From assembly GCA_002409995.1 (NCBI GenBank), contig DHOR01000044.1, positions 48,914 through 112,913 on the forward strand: a stretch of DNA of 64,000 bases, given 5' to 3'. A program made the translations under genes and the position numbers. Below the pieces are notes generated by a model. It saw nothing but the letters and a program-made list of their open reading frames with translations. It was not told the DNA's origin and searched no databases. Positions 51,685 through 60,893 of the stretch are shown here, piece by piece. Positions within the stretch are counted from its first letter, which is position 1. Every line of letters starts with the position of its first letter. Source of the stretch: Hungatella sp. UBA5385. Its GTDB lineage: Bacteria; Bacillota; Clostridia; Lachnospirales; Lachnospiraceae.

Positions 51685-51837
51685 ATGAAAAGTGTTCCGG
51701 TTATATCAAATTACATAGAGATCAACGGGGAAGATGTCCTTATTGATTCTTTGTCAGAGGAAAAAAGAAAGCAAGTTGCCGTTATGATTCAGGATAAGAT
51801 GATGGAGGCGGCTGGGTACAAAAGAAATACCGCCTGA
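51685..51837 (+). CDS. Small phage protein, unknown
   Basis: A 50-residue protein (MKSVPVISNYIEINGEDVLI ...) with GAGGGGCGG upstream. The pattern resembles small phage proteins of unknown function found in clostridial early operons. Confidence 0.55.
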   Translation: MKSVPVISNYIEINGEDVLIDSLSEEKRKQVAVMIQDKMMEAAGYKRNTA

Positions 51838-51884
51838 TGGCGGGTGTGGTGGACAAGCAGATGGAAAGAGAGGAGAAGATAACA

Positions 51885-52037
51885 ATGTTTGATGTGTCAA
51901 GACGTATTGCAGCCCTGGAATATGCCATCCAATACACACCGAGTTCTGATGACAACTTCAGCCACTGTGTGCTACTAGAGATGTTAGAGGAACTTAGTTC
52001 AACAGGTCAGAAAGGAGAATTATGTACGAACCATTAA
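51885..52037 (+). CDS. Small phage protein, unknown
   Basis: A 50-residue helical protein (MFDVSRRIAALEYAIQYTP ...). ATG 51885 is chosen for its AGGAG 10 nt upstream; an earlier in-frame ATG at 51837 overlaps the previous stop and would add 16 residues. Confidence 0.5.
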   Translation: MFDVSRRIAALEYAIQYTPSSDDNFSHCVLLEMLEELSSTGQKGELCTNH

Positions 52038-52201
52038 AATGCGAGCCAATCAAAAGTCGCCCAAGATCCAGGCGTAAAAACTGGACAAGCCGGGTGATCG
52101 ATCTTATGACAGCACTAATTATTGGACTAATGTTAGTTTCTACAGGTGCCTGTACGGTACTTGGAGTGCTGCAGGTAGTGCAGATGATTAAAATATTTTG
52201 A
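52022..52201 (+). CDS. Small phage membrane protein
   Basis: A 59-residue protein with a basic N-terminus (KSRPRSRRKNW) and one hydrophobic helix (LMTALIIGLMLVSTGACTVL). AAAGGAG precedes the ATG. Overlaps the preceding gene by 16 nt. Function unknown. Confidence 0.5.
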   Translation: MYEPLKCEPIKSRPRSRRKNWTSRVIDLMTALIIGLMLVSTGACTVLGVLQVVQMIKIF

Positions 52202-52214
52202 GAGGAGGAAAACC

Positions 52215-52376
52215 ATGCTAAAGAAACACGTAAAGTGCATTCTGAAACATATCAGAAAAGCTTTTGAAATATCAGAAACAAGCGAAGAGTATGAAGATTT
52301 ATGTGATTGTATATTTTACAGCGCATGTCATTTAGACTATGAAGATTTTGAAAGATTGAAAAAGTTGGTTTGCTAG
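52215..52376 (+). CDS. Small phage protein, unknown
   Basis: A 53-residue acidic/Cys-containing protein (MLKKHVKCILKHIRKAFEIS ...), preceded by AGGAGG. No family recognised. Confidence 0.5.
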   Translation: MLKKHVKCILKHIRKAFEISETSEEYEDLCDCIFYSACHLDYEDFERLKKLVC

Positions 52377-52389
52377 GAGGTGAATGTTT

Positions 52390-52719
52390 ATGAGATCAGC
52401 AAATTTGTTAGAAGACGCATTGAGATGTATCAGGGATTCTGAAGATCAGGACTTTTTACTAACCTTCTGCCGGGTATCTGGGTATCTCGATCTGGCAGCA
52501 CAGTATGACTCAGGGGCATTTTGTGAGGTGGGGGATGTGCAGGAGATCTTCGACCGATTGTACAAGATGCGGTTTAAGAAGGGGAACGATACAAGTATTA
52601 AGGACCAGGCAAAGACAGTTTTTGCAGGACTGGAAAAAGTGATGAACATTAACTACAACCAAGAATCGGTAATCTTATCCGCAATCGAAAAGAGCTTAAG
52701 GCAAGGAGGGAGATTGTGA
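52390..52719 (+). CDS. Phage early protein, unknown
   Basis: A 109-residue mostly helical protein without a recognised domain. ATG 52390 is preferred because AGGAGG (52375-52380) is 9 nt away; ATG 52384 is only 3 nt away. It overlaps the next gene (GTGA). Confidence 0.55.
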   Translation: MRSANLLEDALRCIRDSEDQDFLLTFCRVSGYLDLAAQYDSGAFCEVGDVQEIFDRLYKMRFKKGNDTSIKDQAKTVFAGLEKVMNINYNQESVILSAIEKSLRQGGRL

Positions 52720-52928
52720 ACAAACAGAAAAAGAAGCAGGAGTTAGAAGCAATGCTTAATTTGCTTATAGAATGGGCAATTAAATATAAAGAGGATTTTG
52801 TTCACTTGTCTATAATCAACAACGCTGGCATGGCAGATGTCGACTTGAGCAGCGAGGATCATGACGAAATGGACTTGTACATACCATACGAAACCCCAGC
52901 TGCGGGAACAGCCAGGGAATCAAAGTAA
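52716..52928 (+). CDS. Small phage protein, unknown
   Basis: A 70-residue acidic protein starting at GTG 52716, overlapping the previous stop. AAGGAGGG lies upstream. Helical N-terminus (KKQELEAMLNLLIEWAIKYK), no recognised family. Confidence 0.5.
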   Translation: MNKQKKKQELEAMLNLLIEWAIKYKEDFVHLSIINNAGMADVDLSSEDHDEMDLYIPYETPAAGTARESK

Positions 52929-52981
52929 CACTTAATTAATTCACACCCTTATTATAAGGGATTACACGGAGGATTGCAAGA

Positions 52982-54256
52982 ATGGCAATGAAAATTAATC
53001 AATTAGAAATTGAAAATGTGAAGCGGATCAAGGCTGTGAAGATCGAACCATCAGCCAATGGTCTGACAATTATAGGGGGCAGGAACAACCAGGGAAAAAC
53101 CTCTGTATTAGATTCTATTGCCTGGGCATTGGGCGGAGATAAGTTCCGCCCCTCACAGGCCCAGAGAGAGCAGTCTGTTATTCCGCCTAACCTTAAAATT
53201 GTAATGAATAATGGGCTTATTGTGGAGCGCAAGGGAAAGAACAGCGCCCTTAAGGTAACAGACCCCAATGGGGAGAAGGGAGGACAGCAGCTCCTTAATG
53301 ATTTTGTGGAGCAGTTTGCCTTAAACCTTCCTAAGTTTATGGACTCCACATCAAAGGAGAAGGCTCAAATCCTTCTTAAGATTATCGGTGTGGGAGACAA
53401 GCTGGTTGTTTTGGAAAAGGAAGAAAAGGAACAATACGATGAACGGCTTACCATAGGGCGAATTGCTGATCAGAAAGAAAAGTATGCAAAAGAGCAGCCT
53501 TATTTTAACAATGCTCCTGCAGAACTGGTGTCTGCTTCGGAACTCATTAAGCAGCAACAGGATATTCTGGCACAGAATGGGGAGAACCAGAGGAAACGAG
53601 ACCGTCTTCATCAACTGGAGCAGGAAGACCAGAGACTTATGGAGCAGATTCAGGAACTGCAGAGAAAGCAGGAAGCCATTCAGGCTGATCTTGTGATAGC
53701 CAGAACAGCTGCACAGGATTTAGAAGACCAGTCTACAGCAGAACTGGAGCAAAATATTTCAGATGTTGAGGAGATCAACCGTAAAGTCCGGGCAAATCTA
53801 GATAAGGAGAAAGCGGAGGACGATGCAAGAGAGTACCGCAGACAATACGATCAGCTGACAAAGCAGATTAATGATACTCGCCAGTTAAAGGCTGATCTGC
53901 TAAAAACAGCGGAGCTGCCCCTTCCGGAACTTACGATCAATGAGGGTGAACTGGTCTACAAGGGTCAGCAGTGGGACAACATGTCAGGTTCCGACCGGCT
54001 TAAGGTCTCTACCGCCATTGTACGCAAACTTAACCCTGAGTGTGGCTTTGTGCTCCTAGATAAGCTGGAGCAGATGGATATGGACACGCTGAAAGAGTTT
54101 GGCGACTGGTTAGAGGCAGAGGGACTGCAGGCCATTGCCACAAGAGTAAGCACCGGGGAGGAATGCTCCATCATCATTGAAGATGGCTATGTAGTGGGGC
54201 AGGAACACCCCATAATTGAAGATAAGAAGACCGAATGGAAGAAAGGAGTATTCTAA
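52982..54256 (+). CDS. SbcC/Rad50-like AAA ATPase
   Basis: A 424-residue ATPase with the SMC/RecF/SbcC layout. Walker A GGRNNQGKTSVLDSIAWALGG is at ~33-53; a coiled coil runs ~190-300 (GENQRKRDRLHQLEQEDQRL ...); Walker B-like CGFVLLDKLEQMD is at ~363. The signature motif is MSGSDRLKVSTAI. It probably acts in phage recombination or DNA end handling. Its TAA overlaps the next ATG. Confidence 0.85.
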   Translation: MAMKINQLEIENVKRIKAVKIEPSANGLTIIGGRNNQGKTSVLDSIAWALGGDKFRPSQAQREQSVIPPNLKIVMNNGLIVERKGKNSALKVTDPNGEKGGQQLLNDFVEQFALNLPKFMDSTSKEKAQILLKIIGVGDKLVVLEKEEKEQYDERLTIGRIADQKEKYAKEQPYFNNAPAELVSASELIKQQQDILAQNGENQRKRDRLHQLEQEDQRLMEQIQELQRKQEAIQADLVIARTAAQDLEDQSTAELEQNISDVEEINRKVRANLDKEKAEDDAREYRRQYDQLTKQINDTRQLKADLLKTAELPLPELTINEGELVYKGQQWDNMSGSDRLKVSTAIVRKLNPECGFVLLDKLEQMDMDTLKEFGDWLEAEGLQAIATRVSTGEECSIIIEDGYVVGQEHPIIEDKKTEWKKGVF

Positions 54257-55392
54257 TGCGGATTATCAGAGGAAAGATACCCGGCGCAAAGAAAACAATT
54301 ATTTACGGCCCAGAAGGGATTGGAAAGTCTACACTTGCTGCCCAGTTTCCGGATCCTGTATTTATCGATACGGAAGGCAGCACCAAGGACATGGACGTAG
54401 CCAGAACACCGGCTCCCAGCAGCTGGACCATGTTGCTGGAACAGGTAAGGTATTTTATTGCCCACCCAAAGGAGCTTAAGACCTTAATTATTGATACCGC
54501 AGACTGGGCGGAGCAGCTGTGTGTCACAGATGTCTGCTCCCGGTACCAGAAAACCGGAATCGAAGATTTTGGATATGGAAAGGGCTATACATACTTACAG
54601 GAAGAATTCGGAAGGCTCTTAAACTTATTGACTGATCTGGTTGAGCAAAAGGGGATCCATGTGGTACTGACTGCCCACGCAAAGATGCGTAAGTTTGAGC
54701 AGCCTGATGAGCTGGGAGCCTATGACCGTTGGGAGATGAAGCTTAGTAAGGGCGTTGCTCCTATGGTCAAAGAATGGGCGGATATGGTGCTGTTTGCCAA
54801 CTATAAAACCATTGTTGTAAATGTAGACGGACAGGGCGCACAGAAGGGAAAGAATAAGGCTCAGGGAGGCAGAAGAGTTATATATACTACCCATCATTCC
54901 TGCTGGGATGCTAAAAATCGGTATGGGCTGCCAGAAGAGATCCCAATGGAGTATGAAGCGATTCGTCACATTCTTGAAGAGACAAAAGATCAAACTATTC
55001 CACAGAAAGAGGAAAAGAAGTCAGCACCCACAGGATCACAGACAACAAAGCAGACGGAAACTGCCAGTAAAAGCAATGAACAGCCTGCAAAAGAAGAGAA
55101 GACTGCGGCATCTGATTCTAAGCCAGTAGAAACAGTAGAATCTGAATCAGCGTCTGAACCGATCGCTGTTGATGAGCGGATACCAAAGGCTCTTCGTGAT
55201 CTGATGATAGCTAATGATGTCTGTGAATGGGATATTCAAAATGTAGTTGCTGCCAGAGGATATTTCCCGGCAGATATGGAGGTATATGACTATCCGAAGG
55301 ACTTTGTTGATGGTGTTTTAGTTGGTGCCTGGGAGCAGGTATTTGACATGATAAAAGAAATGAAAGAAAAAGACAGTTTAGTATTTAATTAA
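54256..55392 (+). CDS. Sak4-like RecA-fold ATPase
   Basis: A 378-residue protein. Walker A is IIYGPEGIGKSTLAAQFP near residue 15, Walker B is LKTLIIDTAD near 75. This is the phage nucleotide-binding (AAA_24) group, of which Sak4 is a single-strand annealing recombinase partner. A low-complexity Ser/Thr/Glu/Lys linker (~250-320) leads to a C-terminal module (KALRDLMIANDVCEWDIQNV). Start at 54256 with AAGGAG upstream; the frame opens earlier without an RBS. It sits between the SbcC-like and DUF669 genes, the usual recombination block. Confidence 0.8.
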   Translation: MRIIRGKIPGAKKTIIYGPEGIGKSTLAAQFPDPVFIDTEGSTKDMDVARTPAPSSWTMLLEQVRYFIAHPKELKTLIIDTADWAEQLCVTDVCSRYQKTGIEDFGYGKGYTYLQEEFGRLLNLLTDLVEQKGIHVVLTAHAKMRKFEQPDELGAYDRWEMKLSKGVAPMVKEWADMVLFANYKTIVVNVDGQGAQKGKNKAQGGRRVIYTTHHSCWDAKNRYGLPEEIPMEYEAIRHILEETKDQTIPQKEEKKSAPTGSQTTKQTETASKSNEQPAKEEKTAASDSKPVETVESESASEPIAVDERIPKALRDLMIANDVCEWDIQNVVAARGYFPADMEVYDYPKDFVDGVLVGAWEQVFDMIKEMKEKDSLVFN

Positions 55393-55405
55393 GGAGGAAG
55401 TATAA

Positions 55406-55852
55406 ATGGCAGAATTTGAAGGAAGAGAAATTGGCTGGGATGACAGTATCGAAAAAGGAGAGGGCGGAGATTTCGTCCTCCTCCCAGATGGTGATTATGA
55501 TTATAAAATAGAAAGCTTTGAGCGTGCACGCTTTAACGGAAGTGATAAGGCTCCTGCATGTAACAAGGCAGTTTTAAAACTTAGGATTGACACAGAAGAA
55601 GGAACCTCTCTGATCACAGAAAGTCTCCTGCTTTATGACCGTATGCAGTGGAAGCTGGCTGAATTCTTTCTCTCCATTGGTGAAAAAGAAGTGGAGGGGA
55701 AAATAAGAATGAATTGGACCATTGTTCCCGGATCAACCGGCAGGGCTACCATTGAGACAAGAACTGATAGAAACGATGCTACGAAAAAATACAATCATGT
55801 AAAAAAGTGGCTGCCAAAAGAACCGAAAAAATTTGAAGCAGGGAAGTTTTAA
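55406..55852 (+). CDS. DUF669 phage protein
   Basis: A 148-residue DUF669 protein (LLPDGDYDYKIESFERARF, NKAVLKLRID, LAEFFLSIGEKE). Family members sit beside Sak4-like ATPases and are thought to be single-strand DNA-binding-like proteins. AAGGAGG precedes the ATG. Confidence 0.85.
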   Translation: MAEFEGREIGWDDSIEKGEGGDFVLLPDGDYDYKIESFERARFNGSDKAPACNKAVLKLRIDTEEGTSLITESLLLYDRMQWKLAEFFLSIGEKEVEGKIRMNWTIVPGSTGRATIETRTDRNDATKKYNHVKKWLPKEPKKFEAGKF

Positions 55853-55854
55853 CT

Positions 55855-57438
55855 ATGGAACTTAGACCTTATCAGTCAGAGGCAAAATCAGCCATCTTTG
55901 AGGAGTGGGACAAGGGGGTCAAACGGACGCTTCTGGTTCTTCCTACCGGGTGCGGTAAGACAATTGTTTTTGCAAAGGTTGCAGAGGACTGTGTGAGAAG
56001 AGGCAACCGGGTGCTCATTATGGCTCATCGTGGAGAGTTACTGGATCAGGCAGCCGATAAGATTATGAAGGCTACGGGGTTAGGCTGTGCGACTGAAAAA
56101 GCAGAATCAACCTGCCTTGGCAGCTGGTTCCGTATTACGGTTGGCTCTGTTCAGAGCCTTATGAGAGAGAAGCGTCTGAAGCAGTTCCCGGTTGATTACT
56201 TTGACACCATCATCATTGACGAAGCCCATCATTGCTTATCTGACAGTTATCAAAAGATTTTAGATTATTTTAAAGATGCCAATATCTTAGGTGTTACGGC
56301 AACACCGGATCGGGGAGATATGCGTAATCTGGGGGAGTGCTTTGACAGCCTGGCTTATGAATATACCCTTCCCAAGGCGATTAAGGCAGGATTCCTTTCC
56401 CCAATTAAAGCCCTCACATTGCCCCTGCAGCTTGATCTTACCGGTGTTGGCATGCAGTCGGGGGATTTTAAATCAGGAGATATCGCAACGGCTCTTGATC
56501 CTTACCTTTACCAGATCGCAGATGAAATGGAGAAGTACTGTAAGGATCGGAAAACGGTTGTGTTTCTTCCTCTGGTTAAAACAAGCCAGAAGTTCCGAGA
56601 TATCTTAAATGAGAAAGGGTTTCAGGCTGCAGAGGTTAACGGGGAAAGCAAAGACCGGGCAGAGGTACTGGCTGCCTTTGATCGTGGAGATTACAACGTG
56701 CTCTGCAACTCCATGCTATTAACGGAAGGCTGGGACTGTCCCAGTGTTGACTGCATTGTAGTGCTAAGACCTACCAAAGTACGCAGTCTTTACAGTCAGA
56801 TGGTGGGACGTGGTACCCGTTTATACCCAGGTAAGGATCATTTGCTTTTATTAGATTTCCTATGGCATACAGAGCGTCATGAGCTTTGCCACCCTGCCAG
56901 TCTGATCTGTCAGGACGATGAAGTGGCTCAGAAAATGACTGAAAATATAGAGGCAGCCGGCTGTCCTGTAGATATCGAAGACGCAGAGAAGCAGGCAGCG
57001 GAAGATGTTGTGGCACAAAGAGAAGAAGCACTAGCTAATCAGCTGGCAGAGATGCGTAACCGCAAGAAAAAGCTTGTAGATCCCCTACAGTTTGAAATGA
57101 GTATTCAGGCAGAGGATTTATCCAGTTACGTACCTTCCTTCGGCTGGGAGATGGCGCCGCCAACTGACAAGCAAAAGAAAGCGCTGGAAAAGCGTGGCAT
57201 ATCACCTGATGAAATTGATAATGCTGGAAAGGCCGGATTGATGCTTGATCGTCTCTATAAGCGGCAGGAAGAAGGCTTAAGCACCCCGAAGCAGATCCGC
57301 TGCTTGGAGAAATATGGCTTTCAACATGTAGGCACATGGAACTTTGATTCTGCTAAGAACATGATTGACCGAATCGCAGCCGCAGGGTGGAGAGGTGCAC
57401 CAGCAGGCATAAAACCACAGGAATATATACCGGAGTAA
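55855..57438 (+). CDS. DEAD/DEAH-box superfamily 2 helicase
   Basis: A 527-residue phage helicase. Motif I is LPTGCGKTIVF, motif II DEAHH, motif III GVTATPDR, motif V-VI NVLCNSMLLTEGWDCPSVDC and QMVGRGTRL. The C-terminal ~110 residues (PSFGWEMAPPTDKQKKALEK, then TPKQIRCLEKYGF) form a helical tail found in phage helicases of this type. It probably unwinds DNA at the phage origin or in recombination. Begins 2 nt after DUF669. Confidence 0.92.
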   Translation: MELRPYQSEAKSAIFEEWDKGVKRTLLVLPTGCGKTIVFAKVAEDCVRRGNRVLIMAHRGELLDQAADKIMKATGLGCATEKAESTCLGSWFRITVGSVQSLMREKRLKQFPVDYFDTIIIDEAHHCLSDSYQKILDYFKDANILGVTATPDRGDMRNLGECFDSLAYEYTLPKAIKAGFLSPIKALTLPLQLDLTGVGMQSGDFKSGDIATALDPYLYQIADEMEKYCKDRKTVVFLPLVKTSQKFRDILNEKGFQAAEVNGESKDRAEVLAAFDRGDYNVLCNSMLLTEGWDCPSVDCIVVLRPTKVRSLYSQMVGRGTRLYPGKDHLLLLDFLWHTERHELCHPASLICQDDEVAQKMTENIEAAGCPVDIEDAEKQAAEDVVAQREEALANQLAEMRNRKKKLVDPLQFEMSIQAEDLSSYVPSFGWEMAPPTDKQKKALEKRGISPDEIDNAGKAGLMLDRLYKRQEEGLSTPKQIRCLEKYGFQHVGTWNFDSAKNMIDRIAAAGWRGAPAGIKPQEYIPE

Positions 57439-57451
57439 GGAGATGTAATGC

Positions 57452-59668
57452 ATGGAAAGTACTTATGACCTTTTGGAGGTCCTTAAACATATCGATCCTT
57501 CCGAACTTAATTACCAGGACTGGGTGAATGTCGGCATGGCATTACAACACGAGGGGTACGCTGTTGATGTATGGGACCAGTGGAGCAGAAATGATCACCG
57601 CTATCATGCCGGAGAGTGTGAACAGAAGTGGCAGGGCTTCCATGGGGCGGGTACTCCTGTGACAGGCGGGACCATTGTCCAGTATGCCAGGGAACAGGGC
57701 TGGACACCTTCCTACAACCCCGGTGAAGCAATGGATTGGGACAGCAGCGTATCTATTATTGACAAGAACTGGGTGGAAGAAAAGGAAGTGGAAGCCCCTA
57801 AGAACTGGAACCCGGCAGAGGAACTGATTACATACCTTGAGACGTTGTTTGACTCAACAGAGAACGTAGGGTATGTAACGACAAGCTTTGAAAAAGACGG
57901 ACGCTATATGCCCACAAAGGGGAGCTGGGACCGGACGGCAGGGCAGCTCATTGAGCAGCTAACACACTGTAAGGGAGATATTGGCAGTGTATTTGGAGAT
58001 TATAACCCTTTAGTGGGTGCATGGATTCGGTTTAATCCCTTAGATGGGAATGGCTGTAAGAACGATAATGTAACGGATTTTAAATATGCACTTGTGGAAT
58101 CGGATTCTTTGGAGATTGAAAAGCAGAACGCCCTCATAAGAGAGCTGGATCTGCCTGTTGCCTGTCTGGTGCACAGTGGAGGAAAGAGTCTTCATGCCAT
58201 TGTCCGGATCGATGCGGCAGACTACGGGGAATATCGGAAGAGAGTGGATTACCTCTATGAAGTATGCAAGAAAAACGGTCTTGAACTGGATCAGCAGAAC
58301 CGGAACCCTTCCAGGTTATCTAGAATGCCTGGAGTTATGCGCAACGGTCAGAAGCAGTTCCTAGTTGATACCAACATTGGAAAGGACAGCTGGACAGAAT
58401 GGAAGGAATGGATTGAAAGCGTCAATGATGATCTTCCTGATCCGGAAAGCCTGGAAGATGTGTGGGACAATCTTCCGGATCTGGCTCCATGCTTAATTGA
58501 CGGATTGCTTCGACAGGGGCACAAGATGCTGATTGCAGGTCCTTCCAAGGCCGGGAAATCCTTCCTGCAGATAGAGATGTGTATTGCTATCGCAGAGGGA
58601 AAGAAATGGCTTAACTGGGACTGCTCCAAAGGAAGGGTGATGTACGTCAATTTGGAGCTTGACCGTGCCAGCTGTCTCCACCGGTTTAAAGATGTATATA
58701 ATGCCCTGGGGTGGGAACCTAAAAATCTAAATAACATAGATATCTGGAACCTAAGAGGTAAATCCCGTCCTATGGACAAGCTGGCTCCTATGCTGATCCG
58801 AAGGGCTGCCAAGAAGAACTACATAGCGATTATCATTGATCCGATCTATAAGGTAATCACCGGTGATGAGAACAGCGCGGATCAGATGGCGAACTTCTGT
58901 AATCAGTTTGACAAGGTATGTACGGAGTTAGGGGTGGCAGTGATCTACTGTCACCATCACAGCAAGGGAAGCCAGGGCGGTAAGAAGTCCATGGATCGTG
59001 CCAGCGGATCCGGTGTGTTTGCCAGAGATCCGGATGCACTCATTGATTTAATAGAGCTTGAAACGACTGAGGAACTAATGAAACAGCAAGAGAATAAGGC
59101 AGTCTGTGATGCTTGTAAGCAGTATTTAGATGCACACTTTAAATGGGAAGATGACCTGTCTCTGGACGATCTCTGCAGCAGCTACCAGATGGTTAACTAC
59201 TGTGAAAACAAGCTGGACAAGTGGCAGTTTGCAGCCTTAAAACGGAACATAGAAGCAGCAAAGGTTAGAGTCAAGGGCATGACTGCATGGCGGATCGAGG
59301 GGACTTTAAGAGAGTTTCCTAAGTTTGAACCACAGAATCTCTGGTTTAATTATCCGATCCATGTGGTGGATCAGTCTGGAGTACTGGGAGATATTCAGCC
59401 TGAGGCAGAGCTGGCACCGTGGCAAAGAGGAAGCGCAAAGAATAAAAAGAATGCCAAAAACCGTAAAACAGATCGAAAAGCAGCCCTGGAAGAAGCAATT
59501 GAGGGCAGTAATTTTGGAGAGAATCCATCTGTAAATGAGGTAGCAGAATACCTTGGAGTTTCAGAAAGAACGGTCCGAGACAGGGTAAAAGAGCATGGTG
59601 GTTACACCATTGAAGGCGGGCTTATTCAGAAAAGCAAAGAAAAACAAAGTGCGGGAAAGTCTGAATGA
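57452..59668 (+). CDS. Primase-helicase with C-terminal helix-turn-helix
   Basis: A 738-residue multidomain replication protein. Residues ~1-90 resemble the PriCT-2 accessory domain (DWVNVGMALQHEG ... WGTIVQYAREQGW-like). Residues ~150-320 carry a primase-like region (LVHSGGKSLHAIVRIDAADY, SRLSRMPGVMRNGQKQ). Residues ~350-560 are a RepA-type AAA helicase: Walker A MLIAGPSKAGKSFLQ, Walker B IAIIIDPIYK, and YCHHHSKG. The C-terminus has a helix-turn-helix (NEVAEYLGVSERTVRDRVKE). Its 3' end contains the first repeat of the origin. The helix-turn-helix may read those repeats. Confidence 0.85.
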   Translation: MESTYDLLEVLKHIDPSELNYQDWVNVGMALQHEGYAVDVWDQWSRNDHRYHAGECEQKWQGFHGAGTPVTGGTIVQYAREQGWTPSYNPGEAMDWDSSVSIIDKNWVEEKEVEAPKNWNPAEELITYLETLFDSTENVGYVTTSFEKDGRYMPTKGSWDRTAGQLIEQLTHCKGDIGSVFGDYNPLVGAWIRFNPLDGNGCKNDNVTDFKYALVESDSLEIEKQNALIRELDLPVACLVHSGGKSLHAIVRIDAADYGEYRKRVDYLYEVCKKNGLELDQQNRNPSRLSRMPGVMRNGQKQFLVDTNIGKDSWTEWKEWIESVNDDLPDPESLEDVWDNLPDLAPCLIDGLLRQGHKMLIAGPSKAGKSFLQIEMCIAIAEGKKWLNWDCSKGRVMYVNLELDRASCLHRFKDVYNALGWEPKNLNNIDIWNLRGKSRPMDKLAPMLIRRAAKKNYIAIIIDPIYKVITGDENSADQMANFCNQFDKVCTELGVAVIYCHHHSKGSQGGKKSMDRASGSGVFARDPDALIDLIELETTEELMKQQENKAVCDACKQYLDAHFKWEDDLSLDDLCSSYQMVNYCENKLDKWQFAALKRNIEAAKVRVKGMTAWRIEGTLREFPKFEPQNLWFNYPIHVVDQSGVLGDIQPEAELAPWQRGSAKNKKNAKNRKTDRKAALEEAIEGSNFGENPSVNEVAEYLGVSERTVRDRVKEHGGYTIEGGLIQKSKEKQSAGKSE

Positions 59669-59810
59669 CAAGGAAACCCCGTCAAGGGATAAAGTGCGGG
59701 GAACACTTAAAAACAGACTTCCCCTTAATAAGGTGAAATGTGCGGGGAAGTCTTAAAATCAGGAATCCCCTTAGTGCGGGGAAGTCACTATATATAAATA
59801 TATATTATTT
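59649..59810. repeat. Iteron-type phage replication origin with AT-rich unwinding region
   Basis: GTGCGGG(G)AA-type direct repeats lie at 59649-59661 (GTGCGGGAAAGTC), 59694-59706 (GTGCGGGGAACAC), 59740-59752 and 59774-59786 (GTGCGGGGAAGTC twice). Inverted copies of the GACTTCCCC part lie between them (59716-59724). The last repeat is followed by 25 bp of pure A/T (TATATATAAATATATATTATTTT from 59788). Position directly after the primase-helicase and beside RusA fits a phage origin. There is no gene from 59669 to 59942. Confidence 0.75.
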
Positions 59811-59826
59811 TCCCCCGCAAGCGTGG

Positions 59827-59890
59827 TCACGGGGGTAGGAAAGGACGGGCTTAAGCACTGCCCGCCCTGTCCCTTCCCCCTCCCCGTGGC
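59827..59890. repeat. GC-rich imperfect inverted repeat beside the origin
   Basis: CACGGGGGTAGGAAAGGAC pairs imperfectly with GTCCCTTCCCCCTCCCCGTG, inner arms GGGC/GCCC. The long hairpin has no T run. It might be a primase or replisome-loading site, or a recombination site. Confidence 0.5.
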
Positions 59891-59942
59891 AAGGCAGTTT
59901 TCAAAAGCTAGAATAATTTTACACGTTAAAGAGGTGAAGTGA

Positions 59943-60338
59943 ATGATGATGACAGAATTTTTTCTTCCAATGGTGCCTCCAACTAAAACACACCAGCAGA
60001 AAAAAGTGACTGTGGTGAAAGGGAAGCCCATATTTTATGAACCAGATGAACTAAAGGCAGTACGCTCTAAGCTTCAGGCTCATTTGGGGCAGCATGTACC
60101 AGAAGAGAAGTTTGTGGGTCCTGTCAGGCTGATCACTAAGTGGTGTTACCCAGTGGGAAAGCATAAAGAGGGGGAATATAAGACTACGAAGCCAGACACA
60201 GACAATATGATTAAAATGCTGAAGGACGTTATGACCAAACTGGGATATTGGCAGGATGATGCTCAGGTGGCTTCTGAGATCACAGAAAAGTTCTGGTCCG
60301 GTGTTCCCGGTATTTATGTAAAGGTGGAAAGCTTATGA
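59943..60338 (+). CDS. RusA family Holliday junction resolvase
   Basis: A 131-residue RusA-type nuclease with the diagnostic KPDTDNMIKMLKDVMTKLGYW, DDAQV segment, where the Asp residues hold Mg2+. It cuts branched DNA from replication or recombination. GAGGTGAAGTG lies upstream; several ATGs (59943, 59946, 59949) could start it. Its stop overlaps the next gene (ATGA). Confidence 0.92.
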   Translation: MMMTEFFLPMVPPTKTHQQKKVTVVKGKPIFYEPDELKAVRSKLQAHLGQHVPEEKFVGPVRLITKWCYPVGKHKEGEYKTTKPDTDNMIKMLKDVMTKLGYWQDDAQVASEITEKFWSGVPGIYVKVESL

Positions 60339-60550
60339 CAGATCAGGAAGTAAAAGAAGCCTTTACGGAGGTGTATAACAAGTTTTGGTTGAGGTATCGG
60401 AATGCACCTCTATCAAAGGATTCCGATGAATGGGAACGTATGAATACATGGGCTACAGTGCTTATGAAGAAATATCCCTTTATGAAATTAGTGATAGCTG
60501 AAATGATAACAGAGCTTGGTCAGAGAATGTGGAGACATGAGAGAGGTTAG
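60335..60550 (+). CDS. Small phage protein, unknown
   Basis: A 71-residue helical protein (DQEVKEAFTEVYNKFWLRYR ...) overlapping rusA. No recognised family. The following 150 bp hold no supported gene. Confidence 0.55.
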   Translation: MTDQEVKEAFTEVYNKFWLRYRNAPLSKDSDEWERMNTWATVLMKKYPFMKLVIAEMITELGQRMWRHERG

Positions 60551-60702
60551 GCAAATATTTAATTATAACTCATATCAGCGAACTCTGTCTAATTATTTTA
60601 CCGAGTGGTAGTTTTCATGTAATGAATTACAATAAATGGTGACAAAACTATAGAAATACATAAAAGTAACCGAAATATGTAACTTAAAGGAGATGAGGAA
60701 TT

Positions 60703-60876
60703 ATGAAAAAACAAAGGTTGATAAGGACTTATCCAAATAACTATACAAACCCTATGACAGAACTTGAAAGAGCATTATCTGAAGGCTGGTTGGTGGTTAT
60801 GTGTAATCAAACGTATTTGGAGCATGGCAGCACATGTTTGGAGTACATAGTGGAAAAAGATGTGGTGGAAAATTAA
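60703..60876 (+). CDS. Small phage protein, DUF4177-like
   Basis: A 57-residue protein with RTYPNNYTNPMTELERALSE, GWLVVM and LEYIVEK. The LExAlseGWxVv pattern resembles small DUF4177-type proteins. AAAGGAG precedes the ATG. Function unknown. Confidence 0.55.
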   Translation: MKKQRLIRTYPNNYTNPMTELERALSEGWLVVMCNQTYLEHGSTCLEYIVEKDVVEN

Positions 60877-60893
60877 GATCGGAGGTTAATTAC

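Noticed and set aside
60537..60611. 24-codon frame after the gene ending at 60550
   Set aside because: Too short, no family and no context to support it.
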